7,350 nucleotides of DNA from Betaproteobacteria bacterium (GTDB lineage Bacteria; Pseudomonadota; Gammaproteobacteria; Burkholderiales; SG8-39). A program made the position numbers and the translations under genes. The notes under the pieces are model-generated. The model was not told the DNA's origin, searched no databases, and worked only from the letters and a program-made list of their open reading frames with translations. Each line of letters begins with the position of its first letter. Position 1 is the first letter of the stretch. This document shows, one piece after another, positions 5,280 through 7,350 of this stretch. The stretch lies in assembly GCA_027317055.1 (NCBI GenBank), contig DAHVFK010000163.1:1-7350 (forward strand). The letters run 5' to 3'.

Positions 5280-6010
5280 GCGCGCCGATGACCTCCATTA
5301 CCGAAATCGCGAACGACGTCTTTCGCATCTGCACCTATGTTCCCGAGGCGAACATCCAGTTCAACCAGTTCCTGGTGCGCGACGAGCAGCCGCTGCTGTT
5401 CCACACCGGGCACAAGCGGCTGTTCGCCCAGGTGCGAGGGGCGGTCGCGACGCTGATCGATCCCGCATCCCTGCGCTGGATCGGCTTCAGCCACATGGAG
5501 GCCGACGAATGCGGCGGGCTCGCCGAATGGCAGCGGCTCGCACCCGCATCCACGGCACTCTGCAGCGTCATCGGCAAACGGATCGGCGTCGACGACTTTA
5601 TCGCGCTGCGCCCGGCCCGGGCGATGACCGACGGTGAGACCCTCGCCACAGGCCGTTATCGATTCCGCTTCCTGCATACGCCGCAGCTTCCGCACGGCTG
5701 GGACGCGGGGCTGCTATTCGAGGAGACGCAGGGCGTGCTGTTCTGCTCGGACCTGCTGCATCAGAACGGAGACCTCGAGGCGCTCACCGGCAACGACGTC
5801 GTCGGTCGCTTCCGCCAGACGCTGACCGATAACCGCGAAAGCCCGGTGCCCGGCTACATGCCCTACACCTCTCGCACCGGCGTCACGCTGGCGCGGCTCG
5901 CGCAACTCGAGCCGAAGGTCCTGGCAACCATGCACGGCTCGACATTCGTCGGCGACGGACAGCGCGCGCTGACCGATGCGGCCACGATGATGCGCGAAGT
6001 GCTCGGCTGA
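5276..6010 (+). CDS. Stand-alone flavodiiron-type metallo-beta-lactamase-fold protein (ODP-like)
   Basis: A 244-aa protein with the metallo-beta-lactamase fold of the flavodiiron / oxygen-binding diiron protein (ODP) group. The diiron motif is H-x-E-x-D in SHMEADECGG (His73, Glu75, Asp77), with His140 in LPHGWDAG, Asp159 in FCSDL and His220 in TMHGSTF. The spacing between all six ligands equals that of the rubredoxin:oxygen oxidoreductase set as I remember it (79, 81, 83, 146, 165, 226), a constant offset of six. There is no flavodoxin domain after it, so an electron donor would have to come from elsewhere, or the protein acts as an O2/NO sensor or binder. It starts at GTG 5276 overlapping the previous stop (GTGA); an ATG at 5288 is an alternative that would only remove four residues. 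The stop is 16 bp from the convergent nitrilase gene, with no visible terminator between. Confidence 0.82.
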   Translation: MSAPMTSITEIANDVFRICTYVPEANIQFNQFLVRDEQPLLFHTGHKRLFAQVRGAVATLIDPASLRWIGFSHMEADECGGLAEWQRLAPASTALCSVIGKRIGVDDFIALRPARAMTDGETLATGRYRFRFLHTPQLPHGWDAGLLFEETQGVLFCSDLLHQNGDLEALTGNDVVGRFRQTLTDNRESPVPGYMPYTSRTGVTLARLAQLEPKVLATMHGSTFVGDGQRALTDAATMMREVLG

Positions 6011-6026
6011 TTCCCAACCCTGCAGA

Positions 6027-6749
6027 CTACGGCAGCGCCGAGTCCTTATCGGTCAGGACAGGCGGCTGCGGCCGCTCGTTGACCACCAGCCGGAATACGT
6101 CGGGCCGCGCGTAATGGCCCACGACGTCGAAGTCGTATTTGCCGCGGACGATCTCGCCCAGCGGGCTCACGATGCAGCTGCCCCCTTCGGAAACGACCGT
6201 TTCCGGATCGTCGCCCTGGATCGCGCGGTAATCGGCCGGAAAGTCGCGCCGCCGCGTGAACTGGTTGCAGGAGAAAACGAAGCAGCGGCCTTCGAGAGCG
6301 ACATGCTGCATGGTCGGGATCCAGGTTTTGCGTCCGTCGGCGGTCGGCATGAGTTTCCTGTGCTTGCCGAGATCGCGGCCATCGGGCGCGAAGAACAGCA
6401 CCGTGCAATACAGCGTGCCGATCTCGCGCTCGATCACGCCGACGACAAGAGTCAGCCGGTTCTCGCGCGCCACGTGGCCGAGGAAATCGACTGCGGGGCC
6501 CGGCACGTCCACGGCCGAGTCGAAATAGCGCCGGAAGTCCTCGCAACCCTCGCGCGAGCGCATGCCGACGCGGGCGTCGAAAAGGAGGCTCTTGGGATAG
6601 GCGGAAACGAATGCCTCCGGGAAAACCGCCAGACGCGCCCCGCGGCGCGCCGTTTCCGCCGGAAGGTCGCGCAGCTTTTCCAGCGTGCGTTCCCGCTCGA
6701 ACGCGACCGGCGCCGCCTGCACCGCCGCTGCTGTGAATGTCTCTGTCAT
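6027..6749 (-). CDS. Nitrilase-family carbon-nitrogen hydrolase with internal deletions, catalytic Cys missing
   Basis: The frame from the ATG at 6747-6749 encodes 240 aa clearly of the nitrilase branch: AVFPEAFVSAYP with catalytic Glu45, GTLYCTVLFFAPDG, GKHRKLMPT with catalytic Lys132, then TMQHVALEGRCFVFSCNQF and the C-terminal RGKYDFDVVGHYARPDVFRL. Nitrilases are usually about 310-340 aa. Between KLMPTA and DGRKTW the family normally has roughly 50 residues, including the GDGST strand and the CWENYMPL nucleophile segment; here they are absent, joined at Pro-Thr-Ala (6339-6347). A second gap of about 20 residues lies between SPLGE and IVRGKYD, joined at Leu-Gly-Glu (6153-6161). Without the cysteine the product cannot be an active nitrilase. 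Gap sizes are from memory of the family, not an alignment. The start has GGAGCAAGG upstream; in-frame sequence further upstream is antisense to the next gene. Confidence 0.8.
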   Translation of the reverse strand: MTETFTAAAVQAAPVAFERERTLEKLRDLPAETARRGARLAVFPEAFVSAYPKSLLFDARVGMRSREGCEDFRRYFDSAVDVPGPAVDFLGHVARENRLTLVVGVIEREIGTLYCTVLFFAPDGRDLGKHRKLMPTADGRKTWIPTMQHVALEGRCFVFSCNQFTRRRDFPADYRAIQGDDPETVVSEGGSCIVSPLGEIVRGKYDFDVVGHYARPDVFRLVVNERPQPPVLTDKDSALP

Positions 6750-6848
6750 GGCTAGACCTTGCTCCGAAACCCGGGTGGTCGAGAATAGTGCACCCCCAGC
6801 GGGGAAAGAAGGCGGCGGGATCAACATTTTCACGCGTCGCTGGTCGCG

Positions 6849-7178
6849 GTGCCCGGCGCGATGGACGACATGTTTGCGCACACCGTGGGTGCGGTAAGGA
6901 CAACCGGTGCCGAAGCGGTAGTCTCGATTTTCCACCAGTGCTACCGCGAGTTCTGCGGACTCGAAGCCCGCGGCGCCACGCAGGTCTGCAACTATATCCA
7001 GCTGCTGGCGCGCTCGATGGGCTTCGCCTACGAGGACGAGTACAAGACCTGGAAGAAGGCCGGCGCCGGCGCGGCGGCACTGATCGGCGAGGAACGCCTC
7101 GCCAGGGTCGGCGTGCAGTTCTTCGAGCGCGCGCTGCTGCCCGAACTCAAGAAACGCCCGACCCTCCCCGGCCAATAA
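6849..7178 (+). pseudogene. C-terminal fragment of an HdrB-like (CCG-domain) Fe-S protein
   Basis: The 109 codons from the GTG at 6849 encode what looks like the last third of a heterodisulfide reductase subunit B-like / (Fe-S)-binding protein: GAEAVVSIFHQCYREFCGLE (residues 20-39) with Cys31 and Cys36, then QVCNYIQLLARSMGF and a charged C-terminal helix ending ELKKRPTLPGQ. In such proteins this part follows an earlier Fe-S or cysteine-rich domain, which is not present. The frame stays open only back to a TAG at 6786-6788, and that upstream part (CTPSGERRRRDQHFHASLVAV) does not look like the family. No Shine-Dalgarno precedes 6849; ATGs at 6861 and 6870 are alternative starts. It could be expressed as a short protein, but a 5'-truncated gene is more likely. 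The RidA-like gene follows 14 bp later. Confidence 0.6.
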
Positions 7179-7192
7179 AAGGCATTACGCGA

Positions 7193-7350
7193 ATGACCAC
7201 GCCTGTCCCACCGAAGCCTGTCAAACCGATCGGCGCCTACTCGCCGATCCGCATCATCCCCATTGGCACGACCAAGCTGGTGTTCATTTCCGGTCTGACC
7301 TCGGGCGGCGAAGCGCCCTACGACATGGCGGGCCAGGCCGAGATCATCTT
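7193..7350 (+). CDS. RidA/YjgF/Rid family protein, N-terminal part (cut by window edge)
   Basis: The first 52 codons are visible. The protein begins MTTPVPPKPVKPIGAYSPIR, followed by a strand and VFISGLTSGGEAPYD, then MAGQAEII where the helix with the family pattern begins. The PIGAYSP and VFISGLTS elements match the Rid family pattern (PIGPYSQ... VFVSGQ). Rid proteins deaminate reactive enamine/imine intermediates, and some related members act in catabolic pathways. The start ATG at 7193 is preceded by AAAAGG (7177-7182), partly inside the upstream stop region, at a 10-nt distance. The key arginine that defines RidA subfamily members lies beyond the window edge, so the subfamily cannot be told. 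It probably shares a transcript with the HdrB-like fragment. Confidence 0.7.
   Translation, partial: MTTPVPPKPVKPIGAYSPIRIIPIGTTKLVFISGLTSGGEAPYDMAGQAEII

Noticed and set aside
6793..6803. CCCC-AGC-GGGG inverted repeat between the nitrilase and HdrB-like genes
   Set aside because: A 4-bp stem with no T run, in GC-rich sequence, is within chance expectation.
6750..6848. Search for a sigma54 or sigma70 promoter of the nitrilase gene
   Set aside because: TTGATC and TATTCT occur on the minus strand but are too far apart; no acceptable spacing and no GG-N10-GC element was found.
6027..7175. Minus-strand frame of 382 codons as one long protein
   Set aside because: Only the part from 6749 down resembles nitrilase; the upstream portion is antisense to the HdrB-like fragment and carries no recognisable domain.
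1..7350. CRISPR arrays, tRNA/rRNA genes, insertion sequences
   Set aside because: No repeated spacer pattern, no cloverleaf-like sequence, no transposase frame or terminal inverted repeats were seen.

Overview
The window is gene-dense and GC-rich, with almost every base inside a gene and third codon positions mostly G or C. Gene content (an NsrR-type Rrf2 repressor, NnrS, a DUF2249 protein, a membrane-anchored cytochrome c'-like protein, a hemerythrin-like protein) suggests a proteobacterium, most likely a betaproteobacterium of the Rhodocyclales/Burkholderiales kind. That placement is inferred from gene families and composition, not from a marker gene.

Region 1 (1-3609) looks like a nitric-oxide / reactive-nitrogen response locus built around a divergent control region at about 629-738. 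Leftward run nsrR and, coupled to it by an ATGA overlap, the start of nnrS, which is cut by the window edge. Rightward run a MIP18/DUF59 protein (Fe-S cluster assembly type), a DUF2249 protein, a 12-segment membrane protein resembling NnrS in layout, a membrane-anchored class II c-type cytochrome and a hemerythrin-like HHE protein. Between the two arms lies a 23-bp palindrome (705-727) with perfect 8-bp arms. It has the 11-1-11 geometry of NsrR operators and overlaps plausible promoter elements of both arms. The 12-segment membrane protein is split by a single in-frame TAG at 1887-1889, and the reading frame continues intact on the other side.

Region 2 (3762-6010) is a tight rightward cluster of three genes: an unrecognised 185-aa protein, a nitronate monooxygenase-like FMN enzyme, and a stand-alone metallo-beta-lactamase-fold protein with the full diiron ligand set of flavodiiron proteins but no flavodoxin domain. 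The last two overlap by GTGA. 

Region 3 (6027-7350) holds a leftward nitrilase-family gene that appears to have lost two internal segments in frame, including the one with the catalytic cysteine. Next come the C-terminal part of an HdrB-like Fe-S protein without its N-terminal half, and the beginning of a RidA/YjgF-family gene that runs off the right edge.

The main points of interest are the compact NsrR-type control region with its five-gene operon, the isolated diiron beta-lactamase-fold protein beside nitronate monooxygenase, and the three damaged or shortened genes (amber stop, doubly deleted nitrilase, headless HdrB-like gene). The damage could be real gene decay or assembly/sequencing error; the sequence alone cannot decide.
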